Positions 24,642 through 32,340 of a DNA stretch of 43,760 nucleotides are shown piece by piece. Under the pieces are notes generated by a model. The model was not told the DNA's origin, searched no databases, and worked only from the letters and a program-made list of their open reading frames with translations. The stretch lies in assembly GCA_017440145.1 (NCBI GenBank), contig JAFSHU010000110.1, positions 1 through 43,760 on the forward strand, given 5' to 3'. Made by a program: the position numbers and the translations under genes. The stretch comes from Bacillota bacterium. GTDB taxonomy: Bacteria; Bacillota; Dehalobacteriia; UBA4068. How positions within the stretch are numbered: position 1 is the stretch's first letter; the number at the start of each line of letters is the position of its first letter.

Positions 24642-25703
24642 CTATTCCTCCAGCCCCAAGGCAATAAAATGTCGAAACTCTGACAGATTTAAAGTGCAGA
24701 GCTGGGCTTTGCCAATTTCCTGAAGGCAGGTAAGCTGAATTTGTTCTCCGCTGCGTTTTTTGTCCCGCAAAGCTGCATTCCAAAGCTCTTCCTCTGTGAA
24801 AGGGATTGAAGTCGGCAAACCGTGTAAGGCAAAAGCAGATTCGATCACCTCTGGCGCTATGGGGCTCATGGACATCCGATACGCGGCTCGTATTTCCGCC
24901 AGTATGCCCATGGCTACAGCCTGCCCATGGGTGATTGCATAGGCACTGCATTTTTCTATGGCATGCCCGATGCTGTGCCCAAAATTCAGGATTTGCCTTG
25001 GCCCGCGATCCTGCTCATCGCAGAGAACGAACTGGCCTTTGATCTCCACATTTCGATAAATCAGCTCAGCGAGGTCCAAATCCCGGAGGGAAAAGCCTTT
25101 CTCCAAACGCTGGAACAGTTCATGGTCTGCGATCAGGCCGTGCTTCAGCATTTCTGCCAAACCATCATGAATCTGTGTCGTCCCCAGACTCTGCAAACAG
25201 CTGCAGTCACACAGCACCAGGCTGGGCTGGTGGAAGGCTCCCGCCAGATTTTTCCCCTCCGGAAGGTTTATGGCAGTTTTTCCACCCACCGAGGCGTCCA
25301 CTGCTGCCAATAAAGTGGTGGGCAGCTGCACCCAGCTTAGCCCCCGCGAATACGTTGCCGCAGCAAAACCGGCTAAATCACCCACAACACCGCCGCCCAG
25401 AGCCAGGATGATGTCACTGCGGCTCAGGCGTTCCCGGGCAAGGAAGGACAGCAGCTGCCCGTAATTTGTTAAGTTCTTATTGCTTTCTCCGGCTGGAAAT
25501 ATAAAGACGGAGCAAGAAAAACCGGCCTCCTCCAAGCCGGAGCGCAGTGCCTGGAGATAAAGGGGTGCCACATTGGAATCCGTTACCAGGCCAATGCGAC
25601 AAGGAGGGAAAAGCCGGCGCAGCAAAGCACCGGCCTGCAGCAAAAGGGATTCCCCGACCAGCACATCATAAGGCTGCTGCGTGGAAACATGGAGCTTATA
25701 CAT
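24642..25703 (-). CDS. aroB: 3-dehydroquinate synthase
   Basis: The 353-residue NAD-dependent enzyme cyclises DAHP to dehydroquinate. Visible motifs are FPAGESNKNLTNYG, ALGGGVVGDLAGFAAATYSRG, QLPTTLLAAVDASVGGKTAI, AEMLKHGLIAD, LNFGHSIGHAIEK and HGQAVAMG, with metal ligands in the last two. ATG 25703 follows AGGAG and lies within the last codons of aroF (8-base overlap). Two bases separate it from aroA. Confidence 0.97.
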   Translation of the reverse strand: MYKLHVSTQQPYDVLVGESLLLQAGALLRRLFPPCRIGLVTDSNVAPLYLQALRSGLEEAGFSCSVFIFPAGESNKNLTNYGQLLSFLARERLSRSDIILALGGGVVGDLAGFAAATYSRGLSWVQLPTTLLAAVDASVGGKTAINLPEGKNLAGAFHQPSLVLCDCSCLQSLGTTQIHDGLAEMLKHGLIADHELFQRLEKGFSLRDLDLAELIYRNVEIKGQFVLCDEQDRGPRQILNFGHSIGHAIEKCSAYAITHGQAVAMGILAEIRAAYRMSMSPIAPEVIESAFALHGLPTSIPFTEEELWNAALRDKKRSGEQIQLTCLQEIGKAQLCTLNLSEFRHFIALGLEE

Positions 25704-26724
25704 GCGCTTCTCCTGTAGGCTCATTCTGCAGATAGGACACAATGCCCTGAACGCGTTTTGCTAAGGATCTGAATTCATTCAGCGTCAAGGCCTGCTGGCC
25801 GTCGCATAAAGCGTGCTGGGGATCGTGATGAACCTCGATCAACAGCCCATCTGCACCAGCCGCTGCGGCAGCCAGACTCATGGGCGGGACAAGGCTGGCC
25901 TTGCCGGTGGAATGGCTTGGATCAACGATTACAGGAAGATGAGAGAGGGCTTTCAGCGCGGGAACAGCGGAAAGGTCCAGCGTATTCCGGGTATAGCTTT
26001 CGAAAGTACGGATCCCTCGTTCACAGAGAATGACCTCTTCGTTGCCGCCATCCAGAATATATTCTGCGCTAAGAAGCAGCTCCTGCAGGGTGTTGGACAT
26101 CCCACGTTTCAGGAGGATAGGTTTGCGCAGACGCCCCAATTCTTTCAACATTTCAAAATTCTGCATGTTTCGGGCGCCGACCTGAATCACATCCACTTCT
26201 TCAAACAGTGGCAGCTGAGAGATGGCCATGATTTCCGTGACGATGGGCAATCCGGTCAGCTGTTTGGCTTTCAACAAAAGCTGAATCCCCTCTGCCCGCA
26301 TCCCTTGAAAAGAGTAGGGGGATGTTCTGGGTTTAAAAGCGCCCCCCCGCAGCATCGTTGCACCGGCTTCTTTCACAGACTGTGCAATGCTGCAGATCTG
26401 CTCTTCGGATTCAACCGAGCAGGGGCCCGCGATCAGCTGAAAGTCTTTGCCGCCGATTGCAATCCCATTCACCTTGATAACAGTATCCTTCGGATGGGAT
26501 TTGCGGCTCACGCATTTGAAGGGTTCCTGAATTCGTTTTACTTCATCCACAATATCCAATGCACGGATCAAATCAATATCCAGTTCTGTCGTATCTCCGA
26601 CCAGGCTCAGAATGGTTTGGTGAATTCCTTCTGTTTTATGCACTTCCAGGTTCATATTTTTCAGCCATTGCAGCAGATTTTCCAGCTGCGCAGGATTGGA
26701 GTTTTCTTTTAAGACAACGATCAT
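25696..26724 (-). CDS. aroF: DAHP synthase, first gene of the shikimate operon
   Basis: The 342-residue type I-beta DAHP synthase condenses PEP and erythrose 4-phosphate. An N-terminal ferredoxin-like regulatory domain (about 1-70) precedes the barrel: [74 protein letters not shown]. In Thermotoga this extra domain gives feedback inhibition by Tyr and Phe, so enzyme-level control is likely. ATG 26724 follows GGAGG. Upstream lies a long leader with promoter and terminator (separate entries). Confidence 0.96.
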   Translation of the reverse strand: MIVVLKENSNPAQLENLLQWLKNMNLEVHKTEGIHQTILSLVGDTTELDIDLIRALDIVDEVKRIQEPFKCVSRKSHPKDTVIKVNGIAIGGKDFQLIAGPCSVESEEQICSIAQSVKEAGATMLRGGAFKPRTSPYSFQGMRAEGIQLLLKAKQLTGLPIVTEIMAISQLPLFEEVDVIQVGARNMQNFEMLKELGRLRKPILLKRGMSNTLQELLLSAEYILDGGNEEVILCERGIRTFESYTRNTLDLSAVPALKALSHLPVIVDPSHSTGKASLVPPMSLAAAAAGADGLLIEVHHDPQHALCDGQQALTLNEFRSLAKRVQGIVSYLQNEPTGEAHV

Positions 26725-26763
26725 TTTGCAGCCTCCGCTTCCTTCTGCTTCACTCTTGTTTGT

Positions 26764-26796
26764 AAAAACATCCCGCAGTGTGACACTGCGGGATGT
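26764..26796 (-). terminator. Leader terminator (attenuator) before aroF
   Basis: On the minus strand a perfect 13-bp stem ACATCCCGCAGTG/CACTGCGGGATGT with a 3-base loop is followed by five T. It ends about 40 bases before ATG 26724 and downstream of the aro promoter, so it can stop transcription before the operon. Part of its 5' arm (CCCGCAGTG) can pair instead with CACTGATGGG at 26849-26858 (nine pairs, one bulged A, one G-U). Confidence 0.85.
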
Positions 26797-26818
26797 GGAT
26801 TAACACGTATCCATAAAG

Positions 26819-26846
26819 GGCTTTGGTTCTGTGAAGAGCCAAAGCC
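26819..26846 (-). promoter_or_regulatory. Leader hairpin 2 and its competing partner
   Basis: On the minus strand GGCTTTGG (26846-26839) pairs perfectly with CCAAAGCC (26826-26819). An identical GGCTTTGG at 26910-26903 overlaps the Trp codons of the leader frame and can compete for the same CCAAAGCC arm. Confidence 0.6.
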
Positions 26847-26869
26847 TGCCCATCAGTGAAACATAAATA

Positions 26870-26901
26870 AGCTTTATCAGCAAAAAATAGCTGATAAAGC
26901 T
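26870..26901 (-). promoter_or_regulatory. Leader hairpin 1 overlapping the leader-frame stop codon
   Basis: A perfect 12-bp stem AGCTTTATCAGC/GCTGATAAAGCT (26901-26890 with 26881-26870) has an 8-base loop. Its 5' arm begins at the TAG stop of the small leader frame, so a ribosome there would block it. Confidence 0.65.
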
Positions 26902-26926
26902 ACCAAAGCCAAAAAAGAAAGATCAC
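26900..26926 (-). CDS. Putative aromatic leader peptide M-I-F-L-F-W-L-W
   Basis: Reading the minus strand from GTG 26926 gives eight codons (GTG ATC TTT CTT TTT TGG) then CTT TGG TAG: two Phe and two Trp in eight residues. It starts about 45 bases after the predicted transcription start and ends on hairpin 1, the layout of attenuation leaders such as trpL and pheL. The weak point is the ribosome site: AAAAGAACC upstream is a poor Shine-Dalgarno, and the start is GTG. A longer alternative frame starts at TTG 26954 and ends at 26877 (25 residues, four Phe), also without a clear site. Confidence 0.5.
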   Translation of the reverse strand: MIFLFWLW

Positions 26927-26977
26927 TGTGGTTCTTTTGCTGAAATATAATCAATACTTGATACTGATATTGGGGTC

Positions 26978-27006
26978 ATTGTAACATTGAATCGGGATAA
27001 TGTCAA
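26978..27006 (-). promoter_or_regulatory. Promoter of the shikimate operon
   Basis: On the minus strand TTGACA (27006-27001), 17 bp, TACAAT (26983-26978). Transcription should begin near 26971, giving a leader of about 245 bases before aroF. Confidence 0.9.
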
Positions 27007-27060
27007 GCGGGAATTCTGCATGAAAAGGCCAGTACCAATAAAATTTGAACAGCAGAAAGC

Positions 27061-27089
27061 TTGACAAAGCCGGGAAGGATGGGTAAACT
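27061..27089 (+). promoter_or_regulatory. Promoter of the TetR gene
   Basis: TTGACA (27061-27066), 17 bp, TAAACT (27084-27089). It is divergent from the aro promoter, with 54 bp between the two -35 boxes. Confidence 0.7.
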
Positions 27090-27100
27090 ATAGCTAGTTG

Positions 27101-27115
27101 GTTATCACTGATAAC
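27101..27115. promoter_or_regulatory. Palindromic operator, likely for the adjacent TetR protein
   Basis: GTTATCA-C-TGATAAC is a perfect 7-1-7 palindrome placed just downstream of the -10 box and 17 bases before ATG 27133. This is a typical autorepression site for TetR-family proteins. Confidence 0.65.
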
Positions 27116-27132
27116 TTTTCATGAGGTTTTTT

Positions 27133-27714
27133 ATGAAAACGGAAGAAAAAAACGGGCTTTCCGTTAAGGAACAGTTAATTTTGGCTGGGATGAAGGAAAT
27201 TCAAGCCCATGGGGTTACAGATCTTTCGATGCGCCGCGTTGCCGCTGCCTGTAGCCTCTCCTGTGCCGCTCCCTATAAGCATTTCGCGGATAAGCACGAT
27301 TTTATTTTAGCGGTTATTGATTATGTCAATCAACAATGGCTGCTGCGCAGCACCCAGGTGGAGCAGCGTTTTGCGGGGGATACCCGTCGTCAGCTGGTGG
27401 AAGTCAGCATGGATTATATCTATTTCCTGCTGGAAAACCCCCATTTTCGTTCAATTTTGATGCTTCGGGATGATTCCTTGGATGAAGAACAGGCGAAGAG
27501 AAAATCCGAGGTGAGTTCCACAACCAAGCGATTGATCAGTCGATATTGTGCTGAGGTATCCATGCCGAAGGAAGTGGAGATCCGAAAGACCTTTGTTGTC
27601 CGATCTTTGGTGTATGGCGCTTCTTTGATGTTGGACAATGGGCAGCTGCCGAAAGAGGAAAGTAGCTTTCAATTTATTGCGGAAGCAATCAACAGAGAAT
27701 TTGATTTACCTTGA
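27133..27714 (+). CDS. TetR-family transcriptional regulator
   Basis: The 193-residue protein has an N-terminal helix-turn-helix: QLILAGMKEIQAHGVTDLSM, then RRVAAACSLSCAAPYKHFAD with the typical Y-K/R-H-F. The C-terminal ligand domain (about 65-193) is not assignable to a ligand. ATG 27133 has GAGG six bases upstream, formed partly by the earlier ATG at 27121. A palindrome in its promoter suggests self-control. It lies next to the divergent shikimate operon and ahead of a degV gene with its own promoter. Confidence 0.88.
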   Translation: MKTEEKNGLSVKEQLILAGMKEIQAHGVTDLSMRRVAAACSLSCAAPYKHFADKHDFILAVIDYVNQQWLLRSTQVEQRFAGDTRRQLVEVSMDYIYFLLENPHFRSILMLRDDSLDEEQAKRKSEVSSTTKRLISRYCAEVSMPKEVEIRKTFVVRSLVYGASLMLDNGQLPKEESSFQFIAEAINREFDLP

Positions 27715-27739
27715 TTCTGTTATTTCTTTGCATTATAAT
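27711..27739 (+). promoter_or_regulatory. Promoter of the DegV gene
   Basis: TTGATT (27711-27716), 17 bp, TATAAT (27734-27739). It overlaps the stop codon of the TetR gene. Confidence 0.8.
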
Positions 27740-27787
27740 AGTTCTGCCGCTTTGCATTCAATGGCAGCGAAACAAAAGGAGCTTTCT

Positions 27788-28660
27788 ATGACAAATTTTA
27801 TTTTGATGACCGATTCGGCCTGTGATTTACCGGATTCTCTGGCGAAGGAATTGGGCTTAACTGTATTGCCTCTTTCTATAACGATTGAAGAAAAAAGCTA
27901 TGCCAATTATTTGGATGAACGGGAGCTTCCGGTAAAGGCTTTTTATTCCATGCTGCGGGAAGGTAAAATAGGTTCCACCTCTGCCGTAAATACGGCTACC
28001 TTTATTCAGGCCATGGAGCCTTTCCTGCAGGACGGCCAGGATGTTCTGTATTTGGGCTTTTCTTCTGCGCTGAGCAGTACCTTTGATTCTGCGGCAACGG
28101 CAGCTGCAGAGCTGCGGGAGCGTTATCCGGAACGGAAAATTTATGCGCTGGATACCCTTTGCGCTTCCCTGGGGCAGGGCTTGTTGGTTTATCTGGCTGC
28201 ACAGAAGAAACTCAGCGGTGCTTCTATAGAAGAAGTCGTGGCGTATGTAGAAGAGAATCGCCCCCATCTTTGCCATTGGTTCACTGTTGATGATCTGAAT
28301 CATCTCCACCGCGGCGGGCGTGTATCCGCTACCTCTGCTGTGGTTGGTACCGTGCTGAATATCAAGCCTGTGCTTCATGTAGATGATGAAGGCCGCCTGA
28401 TCAATGTCAGCAAGGTTCGCGGACGCAAAAAGTCTATTTCGGCGCTGTTTGCTGAAATGCAGGCAACAGCCATAAATCCGGATGAACAGATGATCTTCAT
28501 CAGCCATGGGGATTGTCAGGAGGATGCTGATTCTTTGGCAGAGATGATCAAAGCAAAGTATAACGTAAAAGATGTTATCATAAATCATGTCGGCCCGGTG
28601 ATCGGCGCCCATTCCGGTCCGGGGACTTTGGCTCTCTTCTTCCTTGGGGAGCACCGCTAA
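27788..28660 (+). CDS. DegV-family fatty-acid-binding protein
   Basis: The 290-residue two-domain protein begins with the DegV signature FILMTDSACDLPDSLAKELG, then GSTSAVNTATFIQAMEPFL, VLYLGFSSALSSTFDSA and LHRGGRVS; the end holds HVGPVIGAHSGPGTLALFFLG. DegV/FakB proteins hold a fatty acid for phosphorylation by FakA, feeding phospholipid synthesis. No fakA is in view, so the exact role is inferred from the family. ATG 27788 follows AAGGAG. Confidence 0.93.
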   Translation: MTNFILMTDSACDLPDSLAKELGLTVLPLSITIEEKSYANYLDERELPVKAFYSMLREGKIGSTSAVNTATFIQAMEPFLQDGQDVLYLGFSSALSSTFDSAATAAAELRERYPERKIYALDTLCASLGQGLLVYLAAQKKLSGASIEEVVAYVEENRPHLCHWFTVDDLNHLHRGGRVSATSAVVGTVLNIKPVLHVDDEGRLINVSKVRGRKKSISALFAEMQATAINPDEQMIFISHGDCQEDADSLAEMIKAKYNVKDVIINHVGPVIGAHSGPGTLALFFLGEHR

Positions 28661-28672
28661 ATACTGCTTTTT

Positions 28673-28707
28673 AAAGGTGAGCTGTTGCTGAACGGCTCAC
28701 CTTTTTT
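28673..28707 (+). terminator. Intrinsic terminator of the DegV gene
   Basis: A 10-bp stem AAAGGTGAGC/GCTCACCTTT (28673-28682 with 28695-28704) runs into a T tract, 12 bases after the stop. Confidence 0.88.
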
Positions 28708-28767
28708 GCAGGAGTTTTTTTTTTCATGTGGAATTTAAAAAAGTTATATTTCTATATATATTTCTTG

Positions 28768-28802
28768 CTATGGCGCATCCGGAAGAACCTGCTTGCGCAT
28801 AG
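28768..28802. repeat. Inverted repeat in the dapF leader
   Basis: CTATGGCGCA (28768-28777) faces TGCGCATAG (28794-28802), nine pairs with one bulge. It lies in an A/T-rich stretch 90 bases before dapF and has no T tract. Its role is unknown. Confidence 0.4.
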
Positions 28803-28892
28803 TATTGTTTTGTTGAGGGAATATAGACGAAGTTGCAAATAGAAAACATCTGCCCGTATTTTCATGCGTTTCGGCAGGGAAGAGGAGGAAAC

Positions 28893-29732
28893 ATGCGCTT
28901 TTCAAAAATGCACGGATTGGGCAATGATTTTATCGTTATCAATGGATTTACAGAGCAGCTGCCTGAAGATCTGGGTGAGCTTTCCCGCAGAATGTGCCAC
29001 AGAAGCCTTGGCATCGGTGCGGATGGTCTGATTTTGCTCAGCCCCAGCCAGTCGGATCAGGCTGCTGCGCTGTATCAAATTTTTAATTCTGATGGAACGG
29101 AAGCCGGGATGTGCGGCAATGGTCTGCGCTGTGCTGCTCTTTTTGCCAAGCGGCAGGGGATTGTGGATGAGAATGAGTTCAGTTTTGAGATCCTGACGGG
29201 CCTGGTTCGTCCGCATATCATTGATGAAAAGCAGGGCATTGTCCGCGTGGATATGGACGAGCCGCGTTTGCTGCCGGCAGATATCCCTGCAAAATTTACC
29301 GGCAGCCGGGTCGTATCCGCTCCCCTGGAAGCTTTGGCCAGGAAATTTGATGTCACGCTGGTTTCTATGGGCAATCCGCATTGTGTGGTCTTTGTGGACG
29401 ATGTGGCAAATTATCCTGTCGAAAAGATTGGTCCGGTGATCGAAACCCATGAAGCCTTCCCGGCGCGCACTAACGTGGAATTTATCCAGCTTCTTTCGGA
29501 TGAGAAAATTAAGATGCGCGTTTGGGAAAGAAGCTGCGGGGAGACCAATGCCTGCGGTTCCGGCGCTTGCGCTGCCACGGTTGCTTCAATTTTGAATGGT
29601 TACACGAAGAAAAAAGTAGAAGTTCAGCTTCGATATGGCTCTTTGGAAGTGGAATGGATGGAGGATGGTCATATTTATATGACAGGGCCTGCTACTCTCG
29701 TGGCAGAAGGCGAGTATTTGGATCAGATATAA
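28893..29732 (+). CDS. dapF: Diaminopimelate epimerase
   Basis: The 279-residue enzyme converts LL- to meso-diaminopimelate for peptidoglycan and lysine. The catalytic cysteine pair is C74 (AGMCGNGLRC) and C221 (NACGSGAC). The N-terminus FSKMHGLGNDFIVING is typical. ATG 28893 has a strong AGGAGG; the longer open frame from 28833 is not needed. It supplies the substrate of lysA at 10294. Confidence 0.97.
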   Translation: MRFSKMHGLGNDFIVINGFTEQLPEDLGELSRRMCHRSLGIGADGLILLSPSQSDQAAALYQIFNSDGTEAGMCGNGLRCAALFAKRQGIVDENEFSFEILTGLVRPHIIDEKQGIVRVDMDEPRLLPADIPAKFTGSRVVSAPLEALARKFDVTLVSMGNPHCVVFVDDVANYPVEKIGPVIETHEAFPARTNVEFIQLLSDEKIKMRVWERSCGETNACGSGACAATVASILNGYTKKKVEVQLRYGSLEVEWMEDGHIYMTGPATLVAEGEYLDQI

Positions 29733-29759
29733 AAATAAGATAAAGCGAAAATCAACAAA

Positions 29760-29787
29760 CAAGCAGGGTGCAGCTGCGCCCTGCTTG
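29760..29787 (+). terminator. Probable terminator after dapF
   Basis: The palindrome CAAGCAGGG...CCCTGCTTG (14 pairs including one G-T) lies 27 bases after dapF. Only a short T-rich tail (TTC) follows, so termination may be partial. Confidence 0.55.
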
Positions 29788-29821
29788 TTCAACAGTATAT
29801 TCTTCGCAGAAGGTGGAAAAC

Positions 29822-30622
29822 TTGCTTACATTAACCCAAAAGACAGACGAAACAACAACGATGCAAAAAGAGAAAAAGCTGGGGCTTGCTTTTGGCGGCG
29901 GCGCTCTGAAGGGAAGCGCGCATATCGGCGTCTTAAAGGTTCTTTCTGAATATGGGATTTCCGCTGATTTTGTCGCGGGAACCTCTATTGGTGCGGCGAT
30001 TGCCGCGATGTATGCTTCCGGCATGGATTGGCAGGAAATGCATCGGGCTTTTTTTACCAGCGATATTGACAGCTTGTTGAAAGTCCGCCCCAGCCGGATG
30101 GGGATGATCCCTGCAGAGGGATACAGGGATATGATTCGTGCGTTTACCGACGGGCGCAGACTTGAAGAGATGAACATTCCCTGTGGCCTTGTGGCGGTGG
30201 ATCTGATCAGCCGTGAAAAAGTGGTTTTCCGCAGGGGCGATACCGGGCTTGCGGTTCGTGCCAGCTCCGCGATCCCGGGTATTTTCACGCCGGTCTCTCT
30301 GAATGGCATGGTGCTGGTGGATGGATATGTTTTGGATAATTGCCCCGGAGATGTGGCCCGGGAAATGGGAGCGGATGTTGTTGTCGCCATTGATCTGGCC
30401 TTTCCGGAGCAGGAGGCCCCCAGCAATATGCTGGATGTGGTCAGCCGTTCTTTATCCATCTCTGCGGCAGAGTTTCAGAAGATCGACGCAGATATTTTGC
30501 TTCGCCCCATTGATGCACATAAAAAATTCATGGACAAAGATGCCTTGCAGGAGTGCTTTGAACTGGGCGAAGCCTGCGCCCGACAGCATATCGAAGAAAT
30601 CCTGGCATTGTTAGGGAGGTAA
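29822..30622 (+). CDS. Patatin-like phospholipase (RssA/YchK type)
   Basis: The 266-residue cytoplasmic protein has the patatin oxyanion loop FGGGALKG (24-31), nucleophile S55 in GTSIG and the dyad aspartate D167 in LVDGYVLDN. It should be an acyl hydrolase acting on phospholipids or lysophospholipids. TTG 29822 is preferred because AGAAGGTGG lies five bases upstream; ATG 29861 lacks any site. It begins a tight series (nadE follows after two bases, then ispE, ltaS-like and the two-component genes). Confidence 0.88.
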   Translation: MLTLTQKTDETTTMQKEKKLGLAFGGGALKGSAHIGVLKVLSEYGISADFVAGTSIGAAIAAMYASGMDWQEMHRAFFTSDIDSLLKVRPSRMGMIPAEGYRDMIRAFTDGRRLEEMNIPCGLVAVDLISREKVVFRRGDTGLAVRASSAIPGIFTPVSLNGMVLVDGYVLDNCPGDVAREMGADVVVAIDLAFPEQEAPSNMLDVVSRSLSISAAEFQKIDADILLRPIDAHKKFMDKDALQECFELGEACARQHIEEILALLGR

Positions 30623-30624
30623 GC

Positions 30625-32340
30625 ATGCGCATTTTAACAGCACAGATGAATATTATTCCCGGGCAGCCTGCCCAAAATCTGCAGCAGATGCTGGAGTGGA
30701 TCTGCCTGGGCAGGGAACGGGGGGCAGAGCTGATTTTATTCCCGGAGCTGGCTCTGAGCGGGGCTCTTTTAGGTGATCTGCTCTATCGTGACAGTTTTCT
30801 TGAGGAATGCAAATTGGCCGCTGAGAAGCTGGCGGCAGCTGCGGAGGGCATTTCTGTTGTTTTCACCAATCCCTGTCTGGATGCAGAAGGATTGCTGCGT
30901 AATCAGGTTTTCTGGGCTTCTCAGGGGCAGCTGCAAATGGTATCCACACCGCTGGCTCCGGCTTTTCTTCCCGGGGCTTATGATGCTTTCGAAAAAGAGG
31001 CTCCCATGGAGCTGCTTTCCTTATCAATTGATGGGAAAGAGCGCCGTATCGGCTTTTTGCTGGGGGATTATGCGCTGAATGATTTCCCGGCAGAAGCAGA
31101 AAAAGCCGATCTGTTGATTGATTTGAGCCAGCGCCCACTGTTTTTGGATCGTGATTTGACGCCGCCTCTGGCTCTCTCGGCAGAATATATTTCTGTAAAT
31201 GCCTGCGGATTGGTGAACAGTGGCTCAAGCTGCTATCTTTTGGCAGGAAACAGCCGCTATTATGCACAGGGCTCTTTGCTGGCTGCGGCACCTTATTTTC
31301 AGCCCGGTCTGTATGATCGGGAAAGTCGTGCTGCCTTCCCGGAAGAGGGTGAGCTGCTGCGGGATGCTCTGGTGGCGGGTACCTCTGCCTTTTTGCAGCA
31401 GATCAACTGCAAAAAAGCAGTCATCGGCCTCAGCGGCGGAATCGATTCCGCTCTTGCTGCCTGCATTTATACGCAGGCTCTGGGGCCGGAAAATGTTTAT
31501 TTGATCAGCATGCCTACCCAGTATAACAGTGCAACCACAAAAAATCTGGCTGCTGACCTGGCTGCCGCTCTGGGCTGCCCTTTCGCCGTGATTCCGGTGG
31601 AGGAAAGCGCCATTCGTTTGAGAGAGGATATCCAAACAGCAAGCTTCCTGGACGCTGCCGGTAGGGAAAGCCGCCTGCTCATAAGCGACTTGGGCTGGGA
31701 AAATCTGATGGCCAGAGAGCGCGGACGCATTCTGGCTGCTGCTTCCTCGGCAGTGGGGGGCATTTTTACCTGCAATGGGAACAAAGCTGAAATGACAGTA
31801 GGCTATGCAACCTTTTATGGGGATTTGGCCGGTGGTCTTGCTGCCCAGGCGGACCTGTGGAAACATCAGGTATACCAGGCCTGCAGGGCTTTCCAAAAAA
31901 TCTTTCCCACGGCCCCGCTGGATAAAATAGCTGCAATTCGACCTTCCGCAGAATTATCCTGGAAGCAGGCAGTGGATGAGGGGCTTGGGGATCCATTGCA
32001 GTATGATTACCATGATTATTTGTTCCGCTACTGGGTGGAGAAAAATGGCGGTCTTTTGGAAGCGCTGGAGGCTTATGCGGCGGATACGATTGATGCCTTA
32101 TTGGGCTGCAAACCTGGCTTGACAAAGCAATATTTCCCCACGGCCGATCAGTTCGCTTCAGATATGGAGAGATGGTGGAAACAATACCGGGGTATCGGGG
32201 TTGCCAAGCGGATTCAGGCGCCGCCGCTGCTGGCATTGAGTTCCCGGCCTTTTGGGGAGGCCTCCCCCCAGAGTCAGCTTTCTGTGTGGTTTGATGAAGC
32301 CTATTTACAGCGCAAGGAGCAGTTATGTCGGATCGTTTAA
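30625..32340 (+). CDS. nadE: NAD synthetase with degenerate glutaminase domain
   Basis: The 571-residue protein has the two-domain layout of glutamine-dependent NadE: nitrilase-like domain (1 to about 240) and ATP-pyrophosphatase domain from about 250 with SGGIDS at 270-275, MPTQYNSATT and NKAEMTVGYATFYGD. It amidates deamido-NAD. In the nitrilase domain only E41 (FPELALSG) of the Glu-Lys-Cys triad is kept. By alignment to the family, the Lys position before LP reads P112, and the nucleophilic Cys reads G147 (IGFLLGDYA). Glutamine hydrolysis should be lost, so free ammonia is the expected nitrogen source. ATG 30625. Confidence 0.9.
   Translation: MRILTAQMNIIPGQPAQNLQQMLEWICLGRERGAELILFPELALSGALLGDLLYRDSFLEECKLAAEKLAAAAEGISVVFTNPCLDAEGLLRNQVFWASQGQLQMVSTPLAPAFLPGAYDAFEKEAPMELLSLSIDGKERRIGFLLGDYALNDFPAEAEKADLLIDLSQRPLFLDRDLTPPLALSAEYISVNACGLVNSGSSCYLLAGNSRYYAQGSLLAAAPYFQPGLYDRESRAAFPEEGELLRDALVAGTSAFLQQINCKKAVIGLSGGIDSALAACIYTQALGPENVYLISMPTQYNSATTKNLAADLAAALGCPFAVIPVEESAIRLREDIQTASFLDAAGRESRLLISDLGWENLMARERGRILAAASSAVGGIFTCNGNKAEMTVGYATFYGDLAGGLAAQADLWKHQVYQACRAFQKIFPTAPLDKIAAIRPSAELSWKQAVDEGLGDPLQYDYHDYLFRYWVEKNGGLLEALEAYAADTIDALLGCKPGLTKQYFPTADQFASDMERWWKQYRGIGVAKRIQAPPLLALSSRPFGEASPQSQLSVWFDEAYLQRKEQLCRIV

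Noticed and set aside
26797-26850. Second leader frame (ATG 26850, 17 residues with one Trp and two Phe)
   Set aside because: It has no ribosome site, is not enriched enough in aromatic codons and starts within the antiterminator arm.
26724-26971. T-box riboswitch in the aro leader
   Set aside because: The conserved T-box sequence AGGGTGGNACCGCG is absent; a leader-peptide model fits better.
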